Assembly: GCA_027577595.1 (NCBI GenBank) | Contig: JANBRJ010000103.1 | Span: forward strand, 1-55,577 | DNA from: Coemansia sp. RSA 487 | Taxonomy: Eukaryota; Kickxellomycota; Kickxellomycetes; Kickxellales; Kickxellaceae | Length of the DNA: 55,577 nt | Direction of reading: 5' to 3' | In this document: one piece after another, positions 45,384 through 54,780 of the stretch | Position numbering within the stretch: position 1 is the stretch's first letter | Layout of the letters: every line of letters begins with the position of its first letter | Position numbers and translations under genes: made by a program | Notes under the pieces: model-generated | Seen by the model: the letters and a program-made list of their open reading frames with translations, nothing else | Database searches by the model: none | What the model was told of the DNA's origin: nothing

Positions 45384-45978
45384 CTGATCTTGTTGCCTGT
45401 GCTGCTGCTGAGCTCGCGCCATCAGCAAATAGGAATTTAAGTTTGCAGGCGTTGAACCCCTGCCTGCTTGGTGCGTAGCCTGCATAGCCGGATTAAGGTG
45501 GAACATACTCGGCTGTTGCTGATAGTGGTAGCTTTGTTGTTGCGGAGTAGCGGTAACTGCACCTACACCTACAGCTGCAGCAGAACCAGGCACTGGCGAG
45601 CTTGACGAAAGAACAAGCTGGTTAATAGTACTCACAGGCGCTGGCGATCCGATACTGTTAGCTGAATTAGGCTGGGTCCTCTGGTAGTACATCTGCGGAT
45701 CCTGTTGTTGTGTATGGTGATGGGCTTGGTGGTACGTCTGGTACACAGGAAGAGCGCCGGAAGAAGCAGCAGCATGGGATACTCGCTCACCGGAAATGCC
45801 GAAACTTACTGAGGAGGACGCATCCGTGGCAGGCTTGGATATTGCGGATATTGCTGCTGAGCGTGGTACTGGCTCTGTTGCTGCTGTTGGTGGAACTGTT
45901 GCGACTGTTGATGATGGTAAGCGGCGGCGTCGTATGGCGTTTGAATCTGGAGGTGCATCTGTTGTTGCGTGTGCTGGG

Positions 45979-46012
<34 letters not shown>

Positions 46013-46161
46013 CATGTTTATGAACGCCTGGGGCTGTGGTGGAGGCGGCAGTTGCTGCTGTTGCCCTGCTTGAGGCTGTGGGCTTTTGAGAAGCGCCGAA
46101 TGCTGTGTTTCCCATAGCCGTTGAGGCACCTGGATATGCTGCTGTTGCTGCGGTTGCTGTT

Positions 46162-46192
<31 letters not shown>

Positions 46193-47795
46193 TGCTTGGA
46201 TATTCCACATTTGATGCTGACTTTGGATCTGCTGCTGCTGCTGAGTGTTTTGGATAGCCGTTTCCCTCGGCGGCGCCGAGAAAAAATGTTGGCGACTGCT
46301 GAGGTTGCGGTTGAGGCTGTTGCTGCTGCCGCTGCACAGGATTGGCATGCGAGCGAGCGTCGATTATTGGCGGCACAGACGAGTTGCTTGCAAGAATCGA
46401 AGTCCTGCCACCCGCATGCGAATGGACTTGCATTGGTTTCGAGGGTAAGGCAAGCGACGAGTTGATGGACCGTTGCACGTTGGCTGATGAGGACGCAGAA
46501 TTTTGGCTGATTATCTGGTGTGAAAGTGTTGCCAGGTCAGCCGGAGTCGGCGTAGCCTTTGGCTGCACCTGCACCAACTGCTGCTGCTGCTGCCTCTGCT
46601 GCTGCTCCTTCTGCTGCTGCTGCTCGCGTTTCTGCTGAGCCTTGGTTTTCGTTGGCTTGCCATCCACGGTCAGTGGGTTTTTTCGCGGTCGTCCTCGTGA
46701 CCGTTTGACAGGCCCAGTCGATGCACCAGCAGAACCAGCGGATGCCGAGGTAGGCGACAGAGCATCCTCCGGCACATCGTTTGCGCCAGCAACGGAGGTA
46801 GCCGAGACGTTGCCTGTGCCGTTGAGCTCGGGGGACTGTGCAACGACGCCGTTGTGCTGGGACGTTGCACGCGCAACGTCAAGGAAATGCGAGGGCTGCG
46901 GCTGCGGCTGCGACGACGCTGCGGCCCTGTGGTCAACAGCCATCGCCGATCCGTTGGACATCATGACAAGCGACCCGTCGTGGGTGGCCGTCTTCTCGCT
47001 ATCGCCGGTCAGCACGCCACTGATATGGTCGGCAACGTCTTCGTTGATGGTCGGTAGCGCCGAGCCATGGTGCGCCGAGCCAGAGTTCGACTCAGCCACC
47101 GTAGCCGCAACTCCAAACCCGCTTTGCTTGTCGAGATGCTGGTTCAGACGCCGGATCTCGCTCAGAACCTCAGATATTGTGTTCGGGTGGCGCGCAGCGG
47201 ACCAGCACAGATCGGCGCAAGCAGCAGACATCTGGAGAAACAAGTTTTTGAACTCTGAAGAAGGGCTATGGTACGCGCCCTTCTCGGCGGCCTCACGAGC
47301 AGCCAGCGCAGCGGCCGAGATGCTGGCGTTGTCGCCGGTCCGGATAGTAGTGTGGCCCGAGGGCACCAGGAGCTCGTACCGCGCAGTCAGCGGATGGTTA
47401 TGCTCAAGCCGAAGCAAGATGATCTTCCACATGCCCGATGTCTGGCGCGACGCGCGTGCCAGCCACCGACATCCGGTCTTCATCGACTTGCGGCGGTGCG
47501 CACCTGAGTGAGCCACCCCGGATCTCGAAGGCGACACGATATCTGGTCCGTCGCCGTCGCCATCGGACCGTGCAATGCTGTCCTCGCGCTTGCTGGACGA
47601 CTCTTTGCCGCGCGGCGTGCCTTCAGACGAACACACGATGTCGCGTTTGCGGATCGTCCCGCCCTTGTCTCGCTCGACATCATCCAGACGCACGTTGAAC
47701 CCGTTCTCCATCGCAAACCGCTTGACATGCGCTATGAACGCGTCCTGCGACTCGAACAATTGCTCAGGAATGAGCGTGCATTTCTCCGTGGCCAT
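45135..47795 (-). CDS. FAR1-type DNA-binding, AT-hook protein with large Gln/Ala tracts
   Basis: 886 codons in one open frame from ATG 47795. Residues 10-136 fit a FAR1/WRKY-GCM1-type domain: F-x-S-x-x-x-F (FESQDAFIAHVKRFA), then C55, C109, H132 and H134 (RDIVCSS, TGCRWLARA, EHNHPL) as zinc ligands, with a 50-residue charged insertion. An AT-hook (KRSRGRPRKN) is at 364-373. These predict a nuclear DNA-binding regulator. The rest is Gln/His/Pro/Ala-rich from CAG/CAA/GCA repeats. A good intron candidate at 45809-45738 (GTAAGT...polypyrimidine...CCAG, 72 bp, phase 0, no stop) would remove 24 residues without changing frame. Between about 46290 and 45810 a second frame is also open and strikingly Gln/His/Tyr-rich, so the true reading of that segment is uncertain. 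Divergent from the Nudix gene. Confidence 0.8.
45331..46631. repeat. Clustered CTG/CAG-type triplet tracts in the FAR1-type gene
   Basis: Several separate runs of CTG/TTG (CAG/CAA on the coding strand), the longest near 45353-45388, 45978-46014 and 46138-46192. Length variation between strains is expected. Confidence 0.85.
45738..45809 (-). other. Candidate 72-bp in-frame intron in the FAR1-type gene
   Basis: GTAAGT donor, CT-rich tract and TACCAG acceptor on the minus strand. The length is a multiple of three with no stop in the gene's frame. Confidence 0.5.
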
Positions 47796-48134
47796 TCCGA
47801 CAAAGCTGAATATTAAACCGTGAGGATGTGGTGTTTATGTGTCTATAACAGGTAACAAGTAGGCGGACTTTTTGCGTCGGTCCTATTGATGACGGGGAAA
47901 AAGATATTTATCAAGCACTACATGGCGTAAAACGATGGGATAAAGAAAGAGTGCATGTGAGTGTGATGTGCGGTGTATCAACAAATTCTGTTGTTGAGGC
48001 TTTAGAGGCGTGAAAAAGGCCTGCATATATACTTTTGCAGGCAATAGAGCTGCGGAAAAAGCATAGCTTTACGCTTTGTTTTTTTTTCTAGTTTGCTGCC
48101 AAGCCTTGCAAAGCTTACCTTTTTGGCGCTGCGA
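47796..48134. other. Promoter region of the FAR1-type gene
   Basis: About 340 bp. It includes a T9 run ending TCTAG at 48082-48091 that looks like a + strand acceptor, but no partner exon was found. Confidence 0.5.
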
Positions 48135-48386
48135 ATGAGCGGAAAGGGGAGGCCAGGCCTGAAAAGGCGCCCAATGTGGTACACGTAATATGATTTGTTG
48201 GAAGAAAGGGAGGAGCAAAATTTGCAAGAACAAATGCTGCTTGCACCCGAAATTGGCCCAGATTTGCCTAACCCCCTACTCAAAACGCGAACTGACAGGG
48301 CAATAAGGCAAACAAAAGCGGCTGCCAAGCTATCGGTGCTCCAGCAATATGGTCTGAGTAAGAATATAAACGAGGCCACAATTTGA
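48135..48386 (+). CDS. Small ORF interrupted by one in-frame TAA (84 codons)
   Basis: ATG 48135 opens a basic peptide (MSGKGRPGLKRRPMWYT), and TAA follows at 48186-48188. The same frame continues for 65 codons of protein-like, helical sequence (YDLLEEREEQNLQEQMLL, then LLKTRTDRAIRQTKAAAKL and LQQYGLSKNINEATI) to TGA at 48384-48386. The segment after the stop has an ATG at 48237 that would give a 49-residue product. The continuity of frame and the clean coding-like composition suggest one small gene with a premature stop, stop read-through, or a sequence error. Family not recognised. It lies between the FAR1-type and Nudix genes. Confidence 0.35.
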
Positions 48387-48804
48387 ATTGGGGAGACTGA
48401 AAAAATAAATAAAAAAGAAAAACCCCGGCACTTTGCTGGTGTTTGTAGCCTGGGGGTGGTGTTTTCCTGCTCTAATGCTTATCCGAATAAAGAAAAATAA
48501 AGAATAGAAAATTACAAATGGAAAAGAAGGAAAAAATAGAGGGGGGCTGTACTTTTGACGGTACTGGGGGAACCCGTACCCCCGGGGGTTTTATGGCGCC
48601 CCTCTCCCAGTTCCCATTGGGCCGCTTGTCCGTCCAATTTAAGTACGCCTCCGCACGTGATGCGGCCTGGGAACAAAACAGATACTGGCATGTAAGAAAG
48701 CCTGTGTTGACGCTTATTTCCACGAACAAAAGGCTTTTTTTTTTACTTCACCGATAGTTTTTCACTCTGCAGCCTACAAGCAAAACGCACTAGTAACACA
48801 CAAA
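48387..48804. other. Promoter region of the Nudix gene
   Basis: 418 bp. 48540-48680 is GC-rich and contains paired CCAAT elements and CACGTG (listed). Frames inside are Gly/Pro/Arg-rich and look non-coding. Confidence 0.6.
48615..48659 (+). promoter_or_regulatory. ATTGG, CCAAT and CACGTG cluster upstream of the Nudix gene
   Basis: ATTGG at 48615-48619, CCAAT at 48633-48637 and CACGTG at 48654-48659 lie 145-190 bp upstream of the ATG. They are candidate CCAAT-binding complex and bHLH sites. Confidence 0.45.
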
Positions 48805-49731
48805 ATGACTGTACGCCCACAGCCATCGGCGTCGCTGATCGTGACAGCGCCGCTAAAGAGCAAGCCTGCAGCAGCAGCAACAGCAGCGTACAACTACCGG
48901 GTACTGATGGTGCAGCGGGTCAGCAGGGGCGGGAGCTTCGACGGAGCGCACGTGTTTCCTGGAGGCATCGAAGAAGAGCAAGACCACAGCCCACGCCTTT
49001 CGAAAGATGCACACAAGCTCTGTGCGCTGCGCGAGACGTTTGAGGAGACCGGGCTTCTATTCACAACGCCAACCAAAGGGCGTCGTGGTTTGCAGGATAT
49101 TTTCAGAAGCGAGCAATTCCACAGCATCTGCACTGAGACCGAAGCACGGCCGCTCAGTCCGCAGCTGCTTGCGCGGTGGATCACGCCGCGCGCGCAGAAA
49201 CGGCGCTTCGACACACGCTTTTACATGCTCAACATCGCTGACAGCGATGAGTTTCTTCTGGACCAGCTCGATATGGGATCAGTGCAGACAAAAGAGCTCG
49301 TGCAAATGGACTGGCTCTGTCCTGGCGACGTGTTGCGAGCCAACATGCGTGGCGAGATGCCGCTTTTTCCGCCGCAATTCAGCATCCTGCACCAGATGAG
49401 CCGGTACAGGAGATGGCAGGATTTGGCCTGCTCTGTTGGCCAAAGCGCAAGTAGGTTTGACACTGATGCGATTGCGAGCCACCCGGTGGAGCCGTTGCTA
49501 TGTAAGCGGAGCGACGGCATAGTCGTTGCGCTGCTGCCTGGAGACAAGGCGTATCCGGAGTATGTGGACAATGAATGCAAGCATGCTGTGGAAGATGCCG
49601 ATCTCTTTTGCACAGACAGCGTGGTGCCTGGGCTGCACCGGCTGACCATGAGACCCAGGGCTGATGGTGGCGGCTTTGATGCAATCGGTCTGCTCAAGAC
49701 AGCCGAGCCAATGGCGGCGCCCCGCCTGTAA
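48805..49731 (+). CDS. NUDT19: Nudix hydrolase, NUDT19-like
   Basis: 308 residues, ATG at 48805. The Nudix motif is split by an insertion, as in NUDT19: AHVFPGGIEEEQD (48-60), then 15 residues, then LRETFEETGLLF (75-86) with R76, E77, E80, E81 and G83. Conserved downstream features of that family are present: RWITPRAQKRRFDTRFYML (about 124-142), PPQFSILHQMSRY and LLPGDKAYPE. NUDT19 hydrolyses CoA and acyl-CoA to phosphopantetheine species and 3',5'-ADP. Mammalian enzymes are peroxisomal; this C-terminus (APRL) is not a canonical PTS1. No intron. Confidence 0.88.
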   Translation: MTVRPQPSASLIVTAPLKSKPAAAATAAYNYRVLMVQRVSRGGSFDGAHVFPGGIEEEQDHSPRLSKDAHKLCALRETFEETGLLFTTPTKGRRGLQDIFRSEQFHSICTETEARPLSPQLLARWITPRAQKRRFDTRFYMLNIADSDEFLLDQLDMGSVQTKELVQMDWLCPGDVLRANMRGEMPLFPPQFSILHQMSRYRRWQDLACSVGQSASRFDTDAIASHPVEPLLCKRSDGIVVALLPGDKAYPEYVDNECKHAVEDADLFCTDSVVPGLHRLTMRPRADGGGFDAIGLLKTAEPMAAPRL

Positions 49732-50294
49732 GGATACACCCCCCACAGTCTCCAGCCAAAGGACCAAAGTAGAGGCGACTGAGGACTCTGGAGAAGTGGA
49801 AAAAAGCCTATTTGTCGTGTGCCAGGACTCTGTCATGGTTCTGGTACTTGGTCTTGATTCTGTGGCTGTCTCCGCGCCAAACACATGCATTCTAATTTTA
49901 GTAATCGCCAAGTGAAAAAAAACAATGACCATCAAAAGCTCATTTTCTGATCTTTGGCATTTGCACTTCTTTTTGCTCTATTGCCTTGCAGCAAATGTGC
50001 ATGCGCACTGTTGGGATGTGTGCATTGCTCTTCCCACTCTATCGTCCTTACTAGGCATTCTGGTTTTTTTTCTTGACCAGCGCGTGCTTGAATGTCACTA
50101 TTTCTACACTGCTGAAACCCCCCAAACCTAGCGGGCTTTCCTCTTTCCTTTTCCTCTTGTCGCCTCACACGTTTATTCTTTTTTTCTATCGCACAAGCTT
50201 TGTGCTTTTGACTTCCTATTCCTCTATATTCCCAGCTATCAGATAGATCTCTCCAGAAACATCCTGCGATCGTCAAAACGGAAATAAAGTCACA
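49732..50294. other. Intergenic, leader of the formin-half gene
   Basis: 563 bp. CT-rich on the + strand from 50140 to 50260, consistent with a 5' leader. No gene seen. Confidence 0.6.
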
Positions 50295-52337
50295 ATGCGC
50301 CTCCCGTTTTCTCTCCACAGAAGCACAAAGTCCACCGAGAACTTTGTGCAGCTACTGCCCGAGCACGATGGCAATGCAGCGCCGAACAAAGCCATCGGCA
50401 GCGGCGGCGGCGGCGGGCCGCTAAACACAACGCCGCTGAGCGCCGGACGCAACCGCGGAATGTCAGCCAGCAGCGTCGCATCCAACAGCAGCATCCTGGT
50501 CGGGTCGCGGCCAGCTGCAAATGTGCAGTATGCTCGGGGGCGGCCCATATCGATGGTGCACTCAGCATACGGGCACTCGCCATCGGCCGAGCTGCAGCTG
50601 GCGCAGATCGAGGAGGAGCTCGACACAATCATGGACGAGATGGGCATCCAGCCAGAGCAGCGCATGACAATGAAGAACATGCCAGTGGACAACAAGGTGC
50701 GCCTTATCCAGACGCACAAGCTGCGTGCCACCAAGGACACGCGCACCGACGCCACGCCGCTGTCCGAGCACCTAAAGATCCTGGAGCGCGCCGGCACGCA
50801 GTCTTTGCCCCTCGTGCGCCTGGAGAAGCTCCGTGTCGATATCTCGTACCAGAGCATCCAGCAGACTAACGCCTTCATCGATGATGGGGGCTTGCGCCTA
50901 CTGCTGATCCACCTGGCCCAGCTGAACGGCCGCCGTACCGCCAACCGTCGTATCGACGAGCTGAACAAAGAGAACGAGATCCTGCGCTGCGTTCTCGGCT
51001 TGGCCAAGGTCTCGGCAGGCGCATCGTTCTTGGTCGAAGGAACTTCGGTGCATCTCAGACATATCCTGGACTCGGCCGGATCGGTCTGGCTACCGTGCGC
51101 GGTAATGGCGCTGCGCATCGGGTCGTATTTGGTACAGCAGGAATCGCTGTACTGTGTGGCCACCGTATTGAGCTCGATGTTCCGCAGGGACACGACGTCC
51201 GAGAGCACCGCCAAGCGCAACCCGCCGTTTGTCGAGTGGATGGAGGCCATCGACCACGCCGTCAAGGAGTACACAGGTAAGGGCAGCACCTCCAGCGCGT
51301 CGTCGTCGCCTGGCTCGCAGCGCCAAACCGCGTTCCAGCCAAGCCAGCATGGAAACAGGGCAACCATCGTCGACTTTATCTCGTCGTCGCTTATGTTCAT
51401 CAACAGCATCGTTGACGCCCTGTCCAGCAACATCGACCGCCGCATCAAGTTCTACGACCGAATCAACGCCCACAACATGTTTGTTACTTTTGCCTCGCTA
51501 CGTCAGTGGAATACTGCTATAATCACGTCGCATTTGAATCGCTGGGATGAGGCACTCCGCCGTGACTACAATCTCTCACGCTCGCAGCGCACCGACGCCA
51601 TTGTTCTCGACAATGGCGCAGACAGCTCTATCCGTGACTTTAGTCTCTTCAAGAGCTTTGTCGCCCAATACGAGGCTGCCAGAGCCGAAGCTGCCACCAC
51701 GAATGATGCAACGTTTGGCGACAGCCAGAACAATACCTTTGACGGCTCGGACAACGAAGACGAGTACCTGCGCATGGACTTATCAATGTATGCCTCGGGC
51801 CCTGGCACGCACGGCGCCAAGCATCCGGTGGATGTTGCACATGAGACGGTGAGCGCTCCTGCCACGCCACGGTTTGTCCAAAATAGCGATGGAGCTGGAG
51901 GATCCACGACTGCTGCCACCAACCCTGTGAATACCCCATCTGGGAGCCATTTGCCCCCAAGCAATCCGTTCTACACCACCAGAAATGCGCGTGCTGCTTC
52001 TACAAACAAGGATAGCCACATTATGCCGCCATTTGCTACGCATGGACGGAGCCACTCTAGCAACGTTGCAGAGACTGGCAACCTCCGCGACCTACGCCCA
52101 GCAGCATCTGCAGTGTTATCTGACCATGATGACAATGTCGCCACTGTGCCTTCTAACACATCGGTGCTGGCCACCATTGGAAACGCACACGAGTTGCTCA
52201 AATCGGCATTTGCCGAGATACCGATTCTGGCAGCAGCAGCTGATGAGAACAATGGTGTTGACGATGCACGCCGTGATCTGTTGGCTGTTGTCGATTTGGC
52301 ACAATCAATGCTCTGTGTTCTCGAACAAAAGAGCTAA
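50295..52337 (+). CDS. Stand-alone formin regulatory half (Drf GBD-FH3), no FH1/FH2
   Basis: 680 residues, one open frame from ATG 50295. Residues about 100-240 match the Rho-GTPase-binding domain of diaphanous formins: ELDTIMDEMGI, NMPVDNKVRLIQTH, then LRVDISYQSIQQTNAFIDDGGLRLLL split by a short linker. Residues about 230-430 match the armadillo-like FH3 domain: EILRCVLGLAKVSAG, HLRHILDSAGSVWLP, ATIVDFISSSLMFINSIVD and RIKFYDRINAHNMFVTF. The rest is Ser/Asp/Asn-rich and disordered. No Pro-rich FH1 or FH2 follows; the frame ends at 52337 and nothing downstream encodes FH2. A consensus donor-like GTAAGG sits in the linker at 51285 but skipping it is not needed. In formins this half binds Rho-GTP and autoinhibits the actin-nucleating half; alone it could be a Rho effector scaffold or inhibitor. 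Confidence 0.82.
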   Translation: MRLPFSLHRSTKSTENFVQLLPEHDGNAAPNKAIGSGGGGGPLNTTPLSAGRNRGMSASSVASNSSILVGSRPAANVQYARGRPISMVHSAYGHSPSAELQLAQIEEELDTIMDEMGIQPEQRMTMKNMPVDNKVRLIQTHKLRATKDTRTDATPLSEHLKILERAGTQSLPLVRLEKLRVDISYQSIQQTNAFIDDGGLRLLLIHLAQLNGRRTANRRIDELNKENEILRCVLGLAKVSAGASFLVEGTSVHLRHILDSAGSVWLPCAVMALRIGSYLVQQESLYCVATVLSSMFRRDTTSESTAKRNPPFVEWMEAIDHAVKEYTGKGSTSSASSSPGSQRQTAFQPSQHGNRATIVDFISSSLMFINSIVDALSSNIDRRIKFYDRINAHNMFVTFASLRQWNTAIITSHLNRWDEALRRDYNLSRSQRTDAIVLDNGADSSIRDFSLFKSFVAQYEAARAEAATTNDATFGDSQNNTFDGSDNEDEYLRMDLSMYASGPGTHGAKHPVDVAHETVSAPATPRFVQNSDGAGGSTTAATNPVNTPSGSHLPPSNPFYTTRNARAASTNKDSHIMPPFATHGRSHSSNVAETGNLRDLRPAASAVLSDHDDNVATVPSNTSVLATIGNAHELLKSAFAEIPILAAAADENNGVDDARRDLLAVVDLAQSMLCVLEQKS

Positions 52338-52722
52338 TATTTTTATAACTAATTTGGCATTTTAAAGTATATTGAGTTGTGTAATGAATGTTAGATAACT
52401 GCAATCTAGAAGAAAGACTGCTGATAAACAACTAACTGCGGTGCTGTCCAAAACTAATTGCGCCGAATAAGAAGGATGTATACGCGCCGAATGGTCAAAG
52501 GTTTGCGGTGGCTGGTGTGGCATATGCGTCAGTGCAAAGCAGGAAAACACACTAGAAAGCGCAAATGATTAGTATCATTGTCTAGAAGCAGTCAGATGTT
52601 TGTCTCTTCAGCTCTCATTCGGGCACCTGCCTGCAAAAGAGACAGCATCCTGTCCTAGAACTAGGATTCCTAGAGTTAGGATTTGCCGCGGCTATAGCCT
52701 TGGCTGAATGTCGTGGTGGTTG
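52338..52722. other. Intergenic spacer
   Basis: 385 bp, no gene seen. A CCTAGAACTAGGATTCCTAGAGTTAGG repeat-like stretch near 52653-52680 holds three CTAG words. Confidence 0.55.
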
Positions 52723-53103
52723 TTATTTGTTCGTCCTCGCCGTCTTCTTTGCCGCAGTCGTCTTCCTTTTCTTCTTGGGCTGCTGCTCATCAGTGGTAGC
52801 AACGGCTGCTGGCTGGCTGCAACAGAAGCGCTCTGGAGTCTCACCGTAATCGTGAAGGCCATGGAAAATATGCCTGAAGCTGAGAACGGCTGCGAGATCT
52901 CGGTTGTACATACGTGAACGAGGCGTCAAAACACCATCCACTTCCACGGGCCCCATACATAGTTCGTTGGTGCACCTAAGGAGACCGTAGCAGAGCACTT
53001 CTTTCATCTTCTCCCGTTGGTAGGGGCGGGGGCTGGGCACTATCAGGGACTTCTTGAGTGCCAGTGAGGCAGCTGGATTCTTGTTCAAGGTAGCGGTATT
53101 TCT
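52723..53103 (-). pseudogene. Remnant of a TnpB/Fanzor-like nuclease C-terminus
   Basis: The frame is open from just inside a TGA (53106-53104) to the stop at 52723, about 126 codons, with no upstream coding on this strand. The middle reads LCYGLLRCTNELCMG, then RMYNRDLAAVLSFRHIFHGL and GETPERF. GLLRC-x4-C followed by an NRD-x-AA block with trailing helix is the zinc-ribbon and third RuvC-aspartate end of TnpB and eukaryotic Fanzor proteins, where the usual form is WNRD-x-NAA-x-NI. The second CxxC pair is missing and W is Y. The end is a nuclear-localisation-like KKKRKTTAAKKTARTNK. The first in-frame ATG is internal, and the N-terminal three quarters of a nuclease are absent, so it is a fragment. 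It could be the last exon of a decayed gene. Confidence 0.45.
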
Positions 53104-53393
53104 TCAGATTGCTAGGCTTCATTAGGATCAATGTTAACTAACCACATTGAAAGCATAGACAAAGACCGCGAGAAGTCAACCAATTTTAGTGTGAAATAAT
53201 AGGCGTGTAGCGAACACCTTTCTCCACATAGCTCAGTTTACGCCTCTTGCTTCCAAGCGCAAATATAACGCCAACTGACGCAAATGACTTTTTCTTGGAA
53301 CGCAAAACGCATTATCGCCACCGCAAACCTTTGACCATTCGACACATATACATACTCTTTATCTGACGCAACTAGTTTTGCAAAATACAGCGT

Positions 53394-53740
53394 ATGGGGT
53401 CGTGGGACTGGTCATCGGATTCTATAGTGAGTGGAAACAATGAATGTAGTGATTAATTTCAAAGCATTTTCTGGCACATGCATCGCCTTTTTATATCAAC
53501 AGGGTACTTTCAAGTGAGTATCCAACAATAAGGATACTTTATAAAGCAAACCCCAAAAAAATATTATTTGTAATATATTTTCTTGACTTTGCTTATTGTT
53601 TTTTTAGCTTGTGGGAAACATGTAATTCATTATCTGACTGTATTTGTCACGCTAGTGTGTTGTCGTATGCAAGGTTGGCCCATTGTCATGGGTTTGCAAA
53701 ACTACTAAATGTTAACGCTGCAACAGTGCACCATACGTAA
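53394..53740 (+). CDS. Candidate three-exon microgene (58 residues)
   Basis: Exon 1 is 53394-53426 (MGSWDWSSDSI), intron 53427-53502 is GTGAGT...AACAG (76 bp), exon 2 is only 11 nt (53503-53513), intron 53514-53607 is GTGAGT...TTTTTAG (94 bp) and exon 3 is 53608-53740. All phases agree and the joined frame runs 58 codons: MGSWDWSSDSIGTF, then LWETCNSLSDCICHASVL and a His/Ala-rich end. Two consensus donors and two good acceptors of normal fungal spacing in 220 bp are unusual by chance, but the reading frame alone is weak evidence. The peptide is Cys-containing; family unknown. Confidence 0.28.
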
Positions 53741-54202
53741 CAGCTCTCTGTTACATATAAGGGCAACATTCCCCGTAGTCATTGCCTTTCCTCTGAAAGG
53801 CATAGATTTTTTATTTTGTTGTTTTTCTATCGAGATTGGAGGAATAAGAAAACATCTATAAATTACTCTGTTATTTTATCTTGGGTCCATGATAAATCTG
53901 TCACAGTATTTACTATACCTTTCCATTGTGTATCTAAAGCAAACATGTATACATATGGCATTTTCTCTATCCAATGAAAACAATAATCAAAAGCCACAGA
54001 GCTCATCTAATAATAGAATAAGTGTGTCTGTTGCTTTTCTTTCTTTGGCTTTTAGAACATTAAAGCAGATTCATTAACCACAAACAACAATTAGATTACT
54101 AACTAATTTTCTTTCTACATAATCAGATTATTTCTTTATTTAAATGAAATTGGACTAGAGATAGCACTAATATAACTATATGTGATGTACCAACCATGTT
54201 AC
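53741..54202. other. AT-rich intergenic sequence
   Basis: About 460 bp. No coding character seen; the short frame at 53889-54077 looks random. Confidence 0.55.
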
Positions 54203-54282
54203 AACGATATTGAGTTAACAGAACAAATACGATATTCGCCGAGGGAACTGAAGTTCCCCACATTTATCTTCAATAAAACCAT
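54203..54282 (+). repeat. 80-bp direct repeat, left copy
   Basis: Begins AACGATATTGAGTTAACAG and ends CTTCAATAAAACCAT. It matches 55422-55502 over its length, with a diverged middle around the GAAGTTCC stretch. The right copy lies in the 3' flank of the DUF1348 gene and both carry AATAAA. Confidence 0.9.
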
Positions 54283-54448
54283 GGCCTTTTTTTAATAGCC
54301 ATGAAACCTATCCTAAAATCAAAGCTAATAATTGGGAAGCATATAATGTGCTTACCAACAATGTAATTAACTCATCATGAATCAATTATATTACAAATCA
54401 GGTTTACAAATCAGGCTTTGCAATTCATGAATCGGATTGTTATCACAT

Positions 54449-54780
54449 ACTCGGTGAAACCCGAGTAGCAGTACTTCTTCTCTGTTTTACCTTGTGGTGT
54501 TGTACCCTTGTTTACTTTTAAAACTCTACTCGGTGAAACCCGAGTAGCAGTACTTCTTCCCTGTTTTACTTTGTGGTTTTGTACCCCTATTTACTTTTAA
54601 AACTAATTTGCTGTCGTTGTTTCCACAATTAACGAACTCCTCCCCTATTTTATCTTGTGGTGTTGCACCCCTATTTACTTTTAAAACCAATTTGCTGTCG
54701 CTGTTTCCACAATTAACGAACTCCTCCCCTATCTTACCTTGTGGTGTTATACCCCTATTCGCGTTTACCCCTAATTCGCC
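54449..54780 (+). repeat. Four-unit tandem array (79-84 bp), two units with a hairpin
   Basis: Each unit contains CTTGTGGTGTTGTACCCC and TATTTACTTTTAAAAC, or close variants. The first two units start with the perfect hairpin ACTCGG-TGAAAC-CCGAGT (54449-54466, 54528-54545) and then AGCAGTACTTCTTC. The next two carry AATTTGCTGTCG and CCACAATTAACGAACTCC instead. The array ends about 125 bp before the DUF1348 ATG, so it is the gene's upstream region. Confidence 0.85.

Noticed and set aside
48518-48757. 79-codon + frame upstream of the Nudix gene
   Set aside because: Gly/Pro/Arg-rich reading of a GC-rich promoter with CCAAT and CACGTG sites; no coding character.
54449-54780. CRISPR-like array
   Set aside because: Only four diverged units without unique spacers of constant length, in a fungal genome.
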